DNA from: JBDWFY01 sp039976075
GTDB lineage: Bacteria; Pseudomonadota; Alphaproteobacteria; Rhizobiales; Stappiaceae
DNA length: 64,000 nt
Assembly (NCBI GenBank): GCA_039976075.1
Contig: JBDWFY010000004.1
Coordinates: forward strand, 62,001-126,000
Direction of reading: 5' to 3'
Of the stretch, positions 52,198 to 61,076 are shown one piece after another. The notes under the pieces are model-generated. The model made no database searches, was not told the DNA's origin, and worked only from the letters and a program-made list of their open reading frames with translations. Numbering within the stretch: the first letter of the stretch is position 1; each line of letters starts with the position of its first letter. A program made the translations under genes and the position numbers.

Positions 52198-53067
52198 GTG
52201 ACGATCATGGATATACTGTCTCTGGTTGAAACCGGTAGTACATCACCGGTCATGCTGATATTCATCGCCTTGGCAATCGGTGCTTTGCACGGTCTTGAAC
52301 CGGGACATTCCAAAACCATGATGGCTGCCTTCATCATTGCGGTCAGGGGCACGCCATGGCAGGCAATCCTGCTGGGACTGTCTGCAACGTTTTCTCACAC
52401 ACTGATCGTCTGGGTTCTTGCCCTGCTCGCCCTCACCTATGGCAGCCAGTTCATCGCCGAAGATCTCGAGCCATGGCTGATCGTGATTTCAGGCGGGATC
52501 ATTATGCTCGTGGCTTTTTGGATCTTCCTGCAGACGCGGCAAGCAGCCAAAGCTCGGACACAAAGTCACGAGCACGGGCACACCCACGTGCACGAACACC
52601 AACATAGGCATGGGCATGGACACTCCAGTGATCACGCTCACCACCACCACCCGCATGGGCATTATGACCACGATCATCTGAGCGGAGATGCACACGCTCG
52701 CGCCCATGCACAGGAGATCAACACCCGCTTTTCATCGGGAAAAGCGACCAACACGCAAACGATCCTGTTTGGCTTGACCGGTGGTCTGATCCCCTGCCCC
52801 GCCGCCATCACCGTTCTATTACTGTGTCTCAATCTTCAGAAATTCTGGCTCGGTGTAACGCTGGTCTCCGCCTTCAGCATCGGCCTCGCACTGACGCTGG
52901 TTACAGCTGGAGTTGTCGCGGCCGTCGGGCTCAGTTATGCCCGCAAGAAAACCGACAAGGTCGACGCTTTTTTGCTCAAGGCACCTTATTTCTCTGCCGC
53001 GCTGATCGCGCTCATCGGCTTTTACATGCTCTGGTCAGGATGGGTTCACCTGGTTGAGCATGGATAG
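52198..53067 (+). CDS. rcnA: Nickel/cobalt efflux protein, RcnA/NicO type
   Basis: A 289-residue membrane protein with about six TM helices. ALHGLEPGHSKTMMAAFIIA is the RcnA-hallmark first helix, and a His-rich loop (HEHGHTHVHEHQHRHGHG and more, about 121-165) lies in the cytoplasm or periplasm as in RcnA. It exports Ni2+/Co2+ across the inner membrane. The start at GTG (52198, behind CGGAG) is used; ATG at 52207 is an alternative. It is transcribed downstream of the CsoR-family gene and presumably induced by metal. Confidence 0.92.
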   Translation: MTIMDILSLVETGSTSPVMLIFIALAIGALHGLEPGHSKTMMAAFIIAVRGTPWQAILLGLSATFSHTLIVWVLALLALTYGSQFIAEDLEPWLIVISGGIIMLVAFWIFLQTRQAAKARTQSHEHGHTHVHEHQHRHGHGHSSDHAHHHHPHGHYDHDHLSGDAHARAHAQEINTRFSSGKATNTQTILFGLTGGLIPCPAAITVLLLCLNLQKFWLGVTLVSAFSIGLALTLVTAGVVAAVGLSYARKKTDKVDAFLLKAPYFSAALIALIGFYMLWSGWVHLVEHG

Positions 53068-53095
53068 TGTCAACAAATACTGCCTGCCAAGCTGA

Positions 53096-53635
53096 TCATT
53101 CGGGTGCGACTATCGGGAATCCCGTGAACTTGTAATTGATCCGGTTTCCCGGCATTCCGGCACCCATCGGATTATCATAGAGCGGCAGATAGACGATTGC
53201 GGTCTGGCCGGTAAGTTCCTTCTTTTCAAGATCGTACGTCGCCCGCGTGATCACGCGGGAAATTTTCTGCCTTGGATCCTGATGCGTTGGCAATGTGAAG
53301 TGAAACACCAGAACAGAAAACATCACCTTGCCGTCTTCGTTCGATATACACCGCCATGACCCGCGACCTTCCGTAAAAGGTTGGAATGTCAGTCCCCCGC
53401 CTTGCGCGGAATCGGTGAAAAACGCCTGCCCGCCATTGGTCAATGACAGCATGCTACGGCCTTTTTTCTCTGCGCCATCATCCTTGATTGACCGGTAAGT
53501 CATAAAGGTTCCGACAACATCCAGGCAGGCTTCAAGTTTGGCATCTGACTGGGCTGAGGCGGTGTTCGGACCGATAGCAACCAGCATCGCCCAAAATGCT
53601 GTTCCAAACCACCCGACTTGTGCAGTTCGCTTCAT
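53096..53635 (-). CDS. Secreted protein of unknown function
   Basis: A 179-residue protein with a signal peptide (starting MKRTAQVGWFGTAFWAML, cleaved near NTASA). Two Cys in the mature part may form a disulfide. No known domain recognised; the middle has a beta-rich look. It is convergent with the nickel exporter. It is likely periplasmic. The start is placed at the second Met because the first frame segment is polar. Confidence 0.55.
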   Translation of the reverse strand: MKRTAQVGWFGTAFWAMLVAIGPNTASAQSDAKLEACLDVVGTFMTYRSIKDDGAEKKGRSMLSLTNGGQAFFTDSAQGGGLTFQPFTEGRGSWRCISNEDGKVMFSVLVFHFTLPTHQDPRQKISRVITRATYDLEKKELTGQTAIVYLPLYDNPMGAGMPGNRINYKFTGFPIVAPE

Positions 53636-53746
53636 CAAGTATGCAGTCCTTTTTGTCGGCGCCGGCAACAACATTGCTGCCCCGTTCGAAATGTAGGCTT
53701 TTCCGTAGTTTTGGAAAATGCCGATCCTGTGTCAAAACGTATAATA

Positions 53747-54556
53747 CTATTCAAGAGCACTATCCCGTGAGCCATCAAGGGCCGGATTTTGTGACTGATC
53801 AGGTTGATTTTGATAAGCGATACCGGGTCTTATTCCAGACAAGTCGTACCCCTGCTGATTGTGTGGAGCAGCTCGATCAAGGATCATAATCTTCTGCCAG
53901 ATTTTGCGCGTCAAATTGGTCGAGAGCGCCTCAAGCTCATTCACGGTCTCAATCACAACCTGATCCTGCACACTCTGGGTATAGAGCGCTGCCAGTTTCC
54001 CCGAGAGGGACAACATCTCCGAGCAGTAGTCCAGATACCGCTGTAGCGCGACTTCATTCATGGTTCGTTTGGGTGAGCTGGCAGTAGGTGTGATCGCCCC
54101 TAACAGCACACTGGGATCTTTGGTCAGTTGATGCATGTCGATAACGTGGATCATGGAGCGTAACGAGTGCAGCGATTCCAACGCGCGCTTGCGTTTCCAG
54201 CGCACTTCAAGACGCACAAGAAATAGAATACCCAGGGCAACCAGAATGGCTATGTTAGCTGCCGGTTCCAGAATTTGCACCAATTTTCCAACTTCAGAAA
54301 CCGGTTCATTGAGCTGCAGTTCTTTTGCGACCAATCCAAACAAAATCAGTCCCGCTGTCAGGACACTGACAGTCATTATGCGCAAGCGCCAGTTTGGTCG
54401 CCGAAGCGCGATTGCATCGTTGCGCATGGCCCGGGCAACGTGGGTAAAATCGTCTGCCAGCCGCGCCAACCCAGCGTTGGGAAACCGTTCTTTCACCCGC
54501 TGCGCCAACGTATCCACCGTGGCAATGATTTTATCTGCATCCAGGCGCATCAGCAT
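53747..54556 (-). CDS. Membrane protein of unknown function (2 TM)
   Basis: A protein of about 269 residues. An N-terminal soluble helix is followed by two adjacent TM helices (VSVLTAGLILFGLVAKEL and IAILVALGILFLVRL) and a soluble, coiled-coil-like helical part to the end, which includes YLDYCSEMLSLSGKLAAL. No family recognised. The topology recalls a small signalling or scaffold membrane protein. It is upstream, on the opposite-facing side, of the cyclase-domain gene. Confidence 0.55.
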   Translation of the reverse strand: MLMRLDADKIIATVDTLAQRVKERFPNAGLARLADDFTHVARAMRNDAIALRRPNWRLRIMTVSVLTAGLILFGLVAKELQLNEPVSEVGKLVQILEPAANIAILVALGILFLVRLEVRWKRKRALESLHSLRSMIHVIDMHQLTKDPSVLLGAITPTASSPKRTMNEVALQRYLDYCSEMLSLSGKLAALYTQSVQDQVVIETVNELEALSTNLTRKIWQKIMILDRAAPHNQQGYDLSGIRPGIAYQNQPDQSQNPALDGSRDSALE

Positions 54557-54728
54557 AAAAAGTGTGGGTCCCAAATCGATTCAATAGTCATTTTGCCAAC
54601 AGTCATCCGGTTCTAAAACTAATCTACTAAGAATTATTACATGGAAAAGAACGATCATCTTCACAGTTTTGCTCACGAAGAACGATCAATCAACCATAAG
54701 CGGGCGAACCGGGCTCATGGCTTACGCC

Positions 54729-55325
54729 TTAATATAGAATTTCGTGCGCTTCAATATCCAGATCGTAAATGCTCACCATGTGCGGCCTGGTTGCAAAACC
54801 GCTGCTCGATCCGACTTTTTTTATGACGCGATCAGTTACCAGGATCTGTCCAGGTCGCGCTGTATCCTCCCCGAGTTTGCTCGCAATGTTCACCGGCATG
54901 CCATAGTAGTCAGTCTGCTTAACCAGCAGTATCCAGCCGAAATCAATTCCGACCGATGCGTTGATTTCAAAATCCCGATGCACGCGCTCGTTCATAGCTG
55001 ATAAGGCCTGATTACATTCTACCGCCGCACGGACCGCGTCCAATGGATCGGAAAACCGGGCAAAGCAATTGTCGGCTTCGAATTTGACGACATCTCCCCT
55101 GTGGTCTTCCACCAGGGGCTTCAGCAATGTTCTCATTTGCTGAATAAGTGCCAGAAAATGAACAATCCCATGCTGATCGGTCCCTTTAGAAAACCCGCTC
55201 AGATCGAGAATGAAGACTGCCTGTTCTACCCCATGTTTCTCCCAGAGTTCCGCTTCAATCCGATTGCGAGCACTGGGGGAGGCCGTTCTGGAGAAATCTG
55301 TCAATCGATCGTAAAATTCAGACAC
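54729..55325 (-). CDS. Minimal class III adenylate/guanylate cyclase-domain protein
   Basis: A 198-residue protein of nearly a single CHD domain (GTG start). Metal-binding Asp41 sits in ILDLSGFSKG and Asp85 in KFEADNCFARF. The transition-state position, usually Asn-x-x-x-Arg, reads VNIASKL (Asn146, Lys150), so the Arg is a Lys. No sensor domain is visible. It may make cAMP/cGMP weakly, or be a degenerate regulator. It is a single gene. Confidence 0.8.
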   Translation of the reverse strand: MSEFYDRLTDFSRTASPSARNRIEAELWEKHGVEQAVFILDLSGFSKGTDQHGIVHFLALIQQMRTLLKPLVEDHRGDVVKFEADNCFARFSDPLDAVRAAVECNQALSAMNERVHRDFEINASVGIDFGWILLVKQTDYYGMPVNIASKLGEDTARPGQILVTDRVIKKVGSSSGFATRPHMVSIYDLDIEAHEILY

Positions 55326-55432
55326 TGTGTCTCACCCTGAAACGATAAAGAATCCTCTGCCAACTCTATGATTTTTGATCCAGTGATGCCATTGAAAGCA
55401 GATCAGACATCAAAATTCATCCAGTAAATTTG

Positions 55433-56014
55433 TCAAGGCAGGCAAGGTCCGAGCTCGGATTCAAGTTCTTCCGGTTTTATCACGTCTCGCAGATCAATCG
55501 ATTTTGTCAGAAGAAAGAAAGGCCGGTCATTTCTCGTTTTCAACCAGGTTGTGGTTGGTATCAATTCAGGCAGTTCGCTCGTTAATCGGCAGGCACTAAC
55601 ATCGACACTCAAAAATCCTTGTACATCATCGGGATAACGGGCCTTGCGCTCAGCGATCTCGTTCTGCAGCACACGAATTCGAGGCAGATCAATTATCGAA
55701 ATTTTGAAAATCATTATCCGCTCCTGAATGTCGGTCGCTCCCGGAATTCCGGCTAGGCCAGTTGGAGATTTCTCTTTTGCAAGGATAAACGTCTCAGCTT
55801 TTGCTTCTCCGGCTCTGGATTCATGAACCCCGACTTTCAGGACCCCGCCCCCCTTCCTGACGTCGATACCATCCGGCATTGAAACGGCCACCCTGATGTC
55901 GCCTGGATCAACCGTCAGCACATCGACTTTGTTGAGTTTCAAAAGTGAGGATACCGGTACATGCCCACACCCGACCATTATCAGGACAACGCAAAGAAAA
56001 ATACTGAAACGCAT
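55433..56014 (-). CDS. Putative lipoprotein of unknown function
   Basis: A 193-residue protein with a lipobox (VLIMVGCGHV) after a hydrophobic signal. The mature part has alternating strands and polar regions; no family recognised. It is divergent from the DUF2975 gene at 56107 (about 90 bp apart). The start is set at MRFSIFLC behind an AGGA ribosome-binding site. Confidence 0.6.
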   Translation of the reverse strand: MRFSIFLCVVLIMVGCGHVPVSSLLKLNKVDVLTVDPGDIRVAVSMPDGIDVRKGGGVLKVGVHESRAGEAKAETFILAKEKSPTGLAGIPGATDIQERIMIFKISIIDLPRIRVLQNEIAERKARYPDDVQGFLSVDVSACRLTSELPELIPTTTWLKTRNDRPFFLLTKSIDLRDVIKPEELESELGPCLP

Positions 56015-56106
56015 TATAAACATCCTAATTGACAATAATTTTTTATTGTTTTACATTAAAAAAATTACATGTCAATTTCGAATTATTGGTTCAGGAGCGC
56101 ACGAAA

Positions 56107-56649
56107 ATGCCCACAGACTCCCTAGTGAGGATCACGACCATGAGCCAATGGCTCAAGCATTTGACCACCGTAGGCATCTTCATATTTGTGGGGTTTGCTC
56201 TCAGCGTTCTTCTTGTGCCGGAATGGTTCGATACCATGGTTACAATCGCATATCAGGGTATCGCCTACCCATCGGAACTGACTCTGTTCAAGCGGTTGGG
56301 TCTCATTCTTCTCCTGGCCGGCCCATTTGGCAGCGCCCTTTACGGGCTATGGAACCTCCGAGCATTGTTTGACTGTTATGGACAGGGAAATATCCTTGGT
56401 CGGGCGCCCTCCCGGTTCATTCGCGCCGTTGGTTTTGCCATGGTGCTCAACGCCGTCCTGACCGTTTTGACATTCTCCCTGGGAAGCCTGCTGCTAACTT
56501 TTGATAATCCTGCAGGTCAGAAACAACTCGCCGTATCCGTTTCAAGCGATCTCTTTTTCGTCTTCCTCATGGGGGGACTGTTACTGGTGATCGGTCACGT
56601 GCTGCACGAAGCGAGCCGCATCAGCGACGAAAACCGTCAGATCGTCTGA
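56107..56649 (+). CDS. DUF2975 membrane protein
   Basis: A 180-residue protein with four TM helices, in the usual DUF2975 layout, followed 7 bp later by a small HTH protein. DUF2975-HTH pairs form a conserved module in many bacteria, function unknown; in some reports the HTH partner regulates the module. The start at the ATG behind AGGAG is used. Confidence 0.8.
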   Translation: MPTDSLVRITTMSQWLKHLTTVGIFIFVGFALSVLLVPEWFDTMVTIAYQGIAYPSELTLFKRLGLILLLAGPFGSALYGLWNLRALFDCYGQGNILGRAPSRFIRAVGFAMVLNAVLTVLTFSLGSLLLTFDNPAGQKQLAVSVSSDLFFVFLMGGLLLVIGHVLHEASRISDENRQIV

Positions 56650-56656
56650 GGTCATT

Positions 56657-56863
56657 ATGGCTATTATTGTCAACCTGGATGTCATGCTTGCAAAACGGAA
56701 GATGCGTTCGCGCGAACTTTCGGAAAAAATAGGCATCACGGAGCAAAATATCTCCCTGCTGAAATCCGGAAAGGTCAAAGGCATCCGCTTTGAGACCCTT
56801 GAAAAAATCTGCCGTGTTCTGGACTGTCAGCCGGCAGATATCCTGGAGTATCGGGATGAGTAA
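56657..56863 (+). CDS. XRE-family (YozG-like) helix-turn-helix protein
   Basis: A 68-residue HTH protein: MRSRELSEKIGITEQNISLLKSG is the recognition unit, and ETLEKICRVLDCQPADILEY the C-terminal helix typical of YozG. It is co-transcribed with DUF2975 and presumably regulates that module. Confidence 0.88.
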   Translation: MAIIVNLDVMLAKRKMRSRELSEKIGITEQNISLLKSGKVKGIRFETLEKICRVLDCQPADILEYRDE

Positions 56864-56927
56864 TGCGGGATCTGTTGGGCGGGCGGGATGGTGCTGTTGC
56901 GATCGACGATCGCTTGACGCTCATCCG

Positions 56928-57674
56928 CTACAGGATCTGACTGAGAAACTCTTTGGTTCTGGGATCTTTCGCTTCGTCAAAGAACGTGTCCGGCCTTCCG
57001 TGTTCGACAATAACACCCCGATCGGTGAAATACACATGATCGGCGACTTCCCGGGCAAAGCCCATTTCGTGTGTCACAAGGATGCACGTCATTCCTTCTT
57101 CCGCCAGTTCCTTGATGGTGACCAACACTTCATTGACGGTTTCAGGATCAAGGGCAGCTGTCACTTCGTCAAACAGGATGACATCGGGTTTCATGGCCAG
57201 CGAACGTGCAATGGCGACGCGCTGCTGCTGACCACCGGACAGTTCACCGGGATAGCTGTCTTCCTTACCTTCAAGGCGCACTTTCTTGATGAGGGCACGA
57301 GCAGTCTTTTCCACTGCGTCTTTTTTCTGCTTAAGAACACGGATCGGCGCCATCATTACATTCTCAAGCGCGGTCTTATGCGGGAAGAGATTATATTGCT
57401 GGAAGACCATCCCGACTTTCTTGCGCAACTCCAGCTTGTTCAGGTACTTGTCGTTGACTTCCTGGCCTTCAACCAGAATAGACCCTTGCTGGATATCATT
57501 CAGCGCATTGATACAGCGGATAAGGGTAGACTTACCTGATCCTGACGGGCCGATGATGCAAATGACCTCGCCCTTCATCACATCAAATGACACGCCTTTC
57601 AGCACTTCCAATTCGCCAAACGACTTGTGTACGTCCTTGACGGACACCATTGGTTGGTCTGCGGTCCAGCTCAT
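56928..57674 (-). CDS. Polar amino-acid ABC transporter, ATP-binding subunit
   Basis: A 248-residue ABC protein of the GlnQ/AapP family: Walker A GPSGSGKST, the signature LSGGQQQR, Walker B VILFDEVTAAL (Val where Pro usually stands in Asp-Glu-Pro-Thr) and switch His in VTHEM. It powers amino-acid uptake in a four-gene operon: binding protein, permease, permease, ATPase, all on the minus strand. Confidence 0.93.
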   Translation of the reverse strand: MSWTADQPMVSVKDVHKSFGELEVLKGVSFDVMKGEVICIIGPSGSGKSTLIRCINALNDIQQGSILVEGQEVNDKYLNKLELRKKVGMVFQQYNLFPHKTALENVMMAPIRVLKQKKDAVEKTARALIKKVRLEGKEDSYPGELSGGQQQRVAIARSLAMKPDVILFDEVTAALDPETVNEVLVTIKELAEEGMTCILVTHEMGFAREVADHVYFTDRGVIVEHGRPDTFFDEAKDPRTKEFLSQIL

Positions 57675-57685
57675 GGTTCTGTCCT

Positions 57686-58534
57686 CTAGTTTTTAACTGC
57701 GAATTTCTTTTCGAGATAAACCGTCCACCTGGCAATCGGGTAGCAGTAGATGAAAAACAACAGCAGCACGAAGGAATAGAACGGTGCCAGCAGATCCGTA
57801 CGACCACCTTCAGCTGCAAGCGCCTGTCCAGTTAACGTCATCACCTCGGACACGCCAACAATCGAAGCCAGAACGGTTGCCATGGTCAAAATGGAATAGA
57901 GGTTCATCCAGGGAGGCAGCATGCGCTTGACGCATTGAGGCAGAATAATCAGCCACAATGTCTGACGCCGGGTATAGGCAAGGCTCTCAGCTGCTTCCCA
58001 TTGCCCGCTTGGCAGCGACTTGATGGCGCCTCGTACGATTTCGGCAACATTGGCCATCACAGGCAATGAAAGTCCGAAAATTGCTTTCAGCCAGTCTGGC
58101 AGCGGTATGGAGATGCTGCCGATTTCAAACTCGAACGGCAGTAGAAACATGGCGAAAAACAACAGAACCAGCCATGGAGAGTTGCGGAAAAACTGGGTCA
58201 CAATCCAGCAAACTTTTCGCACCCATCCAATCAACGAGATCTGTCCCAGCCCGAGCACCAGTCCGACACCGGTTCCAATCGCCATTGCCAGGACGGAAAT
58301 AACAAGATTGAACACAAACCCCTGCAGCAAGAGTGGCATCCAACGCAAGAGCGTTTCAAAAGGCGAGGCAACGGCATCGGACGTTGCTGTGAACGCCATT
58401 GTCGAAGAGAAGAGGCAGACACCCGCTATGATGAAGCCGTGCATCGGTTTTAACCGAAATCCGGAGGATTCTGTGGTGCGATTTTCCGGCGCAAGCATGA
58501 CCGGCAGGTCGGTCTTGAACTCTGTGTTTGTCAT
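57686..58534 (-). CDS. Polar amino-acid ABC transporter, permease subunit 2
   Basis: A 282-residue membrane protein. The permease signature EAAESLAYTRRQTLWLIILPQ (EAA loop) is present, with about six TM helices; the N-terminal part has an extra TM (MHGFIIAGVCLFSSTMAFTA). Its ATG overlaps the permease 1 stop (TGATG), consistent with translational coupling. Substrate family: polar amino acids such as glutamate/glutamine/aspartate. Confidence 0.9.
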   Translation of the reverse strand: MTNTEFKTDLPVMLAPENRTTESSGFRLKPMHGFIIAGVCLFSSTMAFTATSDAVASPFETLLRWMPLLLQGFVFNLVISVLAMAIGTGVGLVLGLGQISLIGWVRKVCWIVTQFFRNSPWLVLLFFAMFLLPFEFEIGSISIPLPDWLKAIFGLSLPVMANVAEIVRGAIKSLPSGQWEAAESLAYTRRQTLWLIILPQCVKRMLPPWMNLYSILTMATVLASIVGVSEVMTLTGQALAAEGGRTDLLAPFYSFVLLLFFIYCYPIARWTVYLEKKFAVKN

Positions 58535-59277
58535 CAGCCGTACCCCGGGATTTTCAGCGCTCGCTCCCACCTGTGCATGGCCCAGACAAGGACCCCCACA
58601 AGGACGAAATAGGCAAGCAGCAAAAAGATCATCATTTCGGTCACGTTGACATTGTCAGACCAGATCTGATTGGCCTCATACAGCATTTCCGGCACCGCAA
58701 TGGCGTAAGCCAGGGTTGTTGTCTTGACCAGGTTGACGAGATTGTTGTTAAGCGAAGGCAGCACTACGCGAAAGGCCAGCGGCAGCGTGATATCGGTGTA
58801 AACCTGCAAACGGGAAAAACCCAAGGCTTCAGCGGCTTCCACCGTTGATTTTGGCACTGCCTCAATTCCGGAGCGAAAAATTTCAACGTTGAATGCCCCG
58901 GCAAAAAACGACAGAGATATCACCGCCCAGGCAAAATTACCCAGGAGCGGCGCTTCGCCGCCATATTCGGTGGCCACTTTCGGCATAAGTGCACCAATGG
59001 CAAAATAGAAGAAATACAATTGAACCAGCGGGGGGGTATTTCGAAACAGCTGGATGTAGCCGTTCACAAGACGCCGAGTCCATTTGAGCGGCGAGTTCTG
59101 AAGCCATGCGCCTATGATGCCAATGATAATCGAGAAGAAAAGGCAGACGACCGATAATTTGATGGTCATCAGAAACCCATCAATCATCCGGTTTCGGTCG
59201 TAACTGTCATAAAGGAATGGAAGATTGATCCCCGTCGTTTCGTAGAGAACCCTGAACCATTCGAAAAACGCTTCCAT
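58534..59277 (-). CDS. Polar amino-acid ABC transporter, permease subunit 1
   Basis: A 247-residue protein with about five TM helices and the EAA loop EAAEALGFSRLQVYTDITLPLAFR. The start MEAFFEWF lies behind a GGGGGGCAGG ribosome-binding site. It is the second gene of the operon after the binding-protein gene. Confidence 0.9.
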   Translation of the reverse strand: MEAFFEWFRVLYETTGINLPFLYDSYDRNRMIDGFLMTIKLSVVCLFFSIIIGIIGAWLQNSPLKWTRRLVNGYIQLFRNTPPLVQLYFFYFAIGALMPKVATEYGGEAPLLGNFAWAVISLSFFAGAFNVEIFRSGIEAVPKSTVEAAEALGFSRLQVYTDITLPLAFRVVLPSLNNNLVNLVKTTTLAYAIAVPEMLYEANQIWSDNVNVTEMMIFLLLAYFVLVGVLVWAMHRWERALKIPGYG

Positions 59278-59373
59278 TGATGCCTGCCCCCCAGCATCAG
59301 CACCATCGGTGCATGATTGTCCCATTCAGACTAGCGATCCGAACATGAATTCGGCTGAATGTCGCTATGTTTT

Positions 59374-59407
59374 TTCGACGGAACCGGTTTCCCCAGGTCC
59401 CGTCGAA
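59374..59407 (-). promoter_or_regulatory. Intercistronic stem-loop after the binding-protein gene
   Basis: TTCGACGG pairs with CCGTCGAA, extended by ACC/GGT (about 12 bp with one G-T). It lies between the solute-binding-protein and permease genes. In ABC operons such loops usually slow 3' decay and raise the binding-protein level above that of the membrane subunits. Confidence 0.55.
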
Positions 59408-59434
59408 CTTAGCTGTCGATTGCGAACCGAGCGC

Positions 59435-60247
59435 TTATTTGTATTTTTCGTGCATGGCCTGAGCAAAAGCCGTGTTGTCAATTTCCCATTTGCTTTCGAG
59501 TTCCAAGATCCGGCCGGATTTATGCCATTCCGTGATCATTTCGCCCATCATCTTGTGAAAATTGTCTTCGCCAAGCTGTACCGCAAGACCCCAGGGGGCA
59601 TCGTCGATCGTCGGCAATGGCATTTCGTACTCTGCCCAGTCGGCTTCCGTTGTCTTGGCATTGATCGCTGAATCGTCATAAACGAAGGCGACGCAGTTAC
59701 CCGCCTGCAAAGCCGCATAGGCTTCGGCAGTTCCTTTAAAAGCAACGATTTTCGCCCCGAAATCCTTGGCTGTTTTCTTGTTATAGAACGCACCCTGGAT
59801 ACCGCAGACGGGCTTGTCTCTTAGATCTTCCCATTCCTTGAATCCGAATTTCTTCGGTGCAAGGATGTTGGTACCTGATGAATAATAGTTTGGATCAGCA
59901 ATATAGACGACTTTCCGGCGGTCCGGTTTATCAGTCATGGTTGCGATCATCAGATCGACCTTGCCCTGTTCCAGAAATTGCATTCGGTTGGAACTGACGA
60001 CAGGTATGAATTCGACTGTGACGCCGAGCTTGTCTGCGACATCTTTGGCCAGATCCGGCTCAATGCCGATGATGGCCCCTGAAGGGTCGCGGAAACCAAA
60101 GGGTTTGTAATCGGCCTTGACACCGACTTTCAGCACACCTCTTTCCTTGATGTCGTCAAGGACATCAGCTTGAGCAGATTGGCTTGCAAACGCAAAAGCG
60201 CATAACGCCGTGGCGCAGGCGAGTGTCTTGATCGTTTTTTTTATCAT
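59435..60247 (-). CDS. Polar amino-acid ABC transporter, solute-binding protein
   Basis: A 270-residue exported protein (MIKKTIKTLACATALCAFAF signal, AAGGAG ribosome-binding site). The SBP_bac_3 pattern is clear: GVLKVGVKADYKPFGFRDPSG, GIEPDLAKDVADKLGV and MIATMTDKPDRRKVV. It binds a polar amino acid in the periplasm. It is the first gene of the operon. Confidence 0.92.
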   Translation of the reverse strand: MIKKTIKTLACATALCAFAFASQSAQADVLDDIKERGVLKVGVKADYKPFGFRDPSGAIIGIEPDLAKDVADKLGVTVEFIPVVSSNRMQFLEQGKVDLMIATMTDKPDRRKVVYIADPNYYSSGTNILAPKKFGFKEWEDLRDKPVCGIQGAFYNKKTAKDFGAKIVAFKGTAEAYAALQAGNCVAFVYDDSAINAKTTEADWAEYEMPLPTIDDAPWGLAVQLGEDNFHKMMGEMITEWHKSGRILELESKWEIDNTAFAQAMHEKYK

Positions 60248-60443
60248 ATAGGATCTCCTTCCGAAAACGGCCGCGCCGCCGAGGATAGGCTGAGACGCAC
60301 CGGAGATCAATTCTCCTAATTATTTCATTTCTGTAACAGAGAGATCAATCCATGAAGGAGGCACATGTCGCTGGCAAGAACATCCCGCTCGCCCCCTTCA
60401 CTCCGGCAGGACGATGCAGTCAAAAGCGGTGATGTGCCCCACC

Positions 60444-60833
60444 CTACCCTGCACCGAACAACAACATGAACGCATAGACATTGGCCGCAATACCGATGAA
60501 GTACAAAACCGACCGTACTACAGGAACGGCTAGCAGATAGCAGATCAGATACCCAACCCGCGCGAAGAAAAAGATCTGTGCAGCGAGGACAGCCTGGCCC
60601 AGATTAACATCCCTGATCGTAAGACTGAGAATGGCCGGAACGAGAAAAAATGGCAGATTTTCCTTCAAATTCGTAAGCGCCCGCTCAGCACGCCCGGCGT
60701 AAAGCCCCTTCTCCGGCAAGTTATCCCGTCCCGCCATATGCTGCTTGATGCCCTCCGCAGGCATGTAAATGGCGGTCGAAAGATAGATTTGAGCCAGGTA
60801 GAGAACAAGAACGGCAGCGATCCAGGTCAGCAA
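60444..60833 (-). CDS. MAPEG-family membrane protein
   Basis: A 129-residue four-TM protein with the MAPEG signature RAERALTNLKENLPFFL. The TTG start has an excellent AAGGAG ribosome-binding site. MAPEG proteins include microsomal glutathione transferases; prokaryotic members are often glutathione transferases or of unknown role. It is divergent from the NmrA-like gene at 61077, with operator repeats between them. Confidence 0.85.
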   Translation of the reverse strand: MLTWIAAVLVLYLAQIYLSTAIYMPAEGIKQHMAGRDNLPEKGLYAGRAERALTNLKENLPFFLVPAILSLTIRDVNLGQAVLAAQIFFFARVGYLICYLLAVPVVRSVLYFIGIAANVYAFMLLFGAG

Positions 60834-61004
60834 ACTATTTCTCCTTCAAATGAAGATGCTGATTCATTTGTAGGGTCAGGCTTCGCCATATCAACCGGGT
60901 CTGGGAGTCTGAGCACCATTTGCTTGAAAAAATGACTTCTCAGTACGCTGCTTTCTCCAGGCTAAGAATCGGAATTGGCAAACCCGAGCGGTTCGAAAAA
61001 ACGA

Positions 61005-61062
61005 CTTGACATAATGTAAAGAGCACTATACTTGACATCATGTAAATTAACATCGTGTCAAG
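61005..61062. promoter_or_regulatory. Operator repeats in the MAPEG/NmrA-like intergenic region
   Basis: CTTGACATAATGTAAA (61005-61020) and CTTGACATCATGTAAA (61031-61046) are near-identical direct repeats 26 bp apart; CATCGTGTCAAG (61051-61062) is an inverted half-site. The first TTGACA could be a -35 box with TATACT (61027-61032) as -10. The arrangement is typical of TetR/MarR/HxlR operators; no such regulator gene is adjacent. Confidence 0.55.
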
Positions 61063-61076
61063 TATGAGGATATGAG

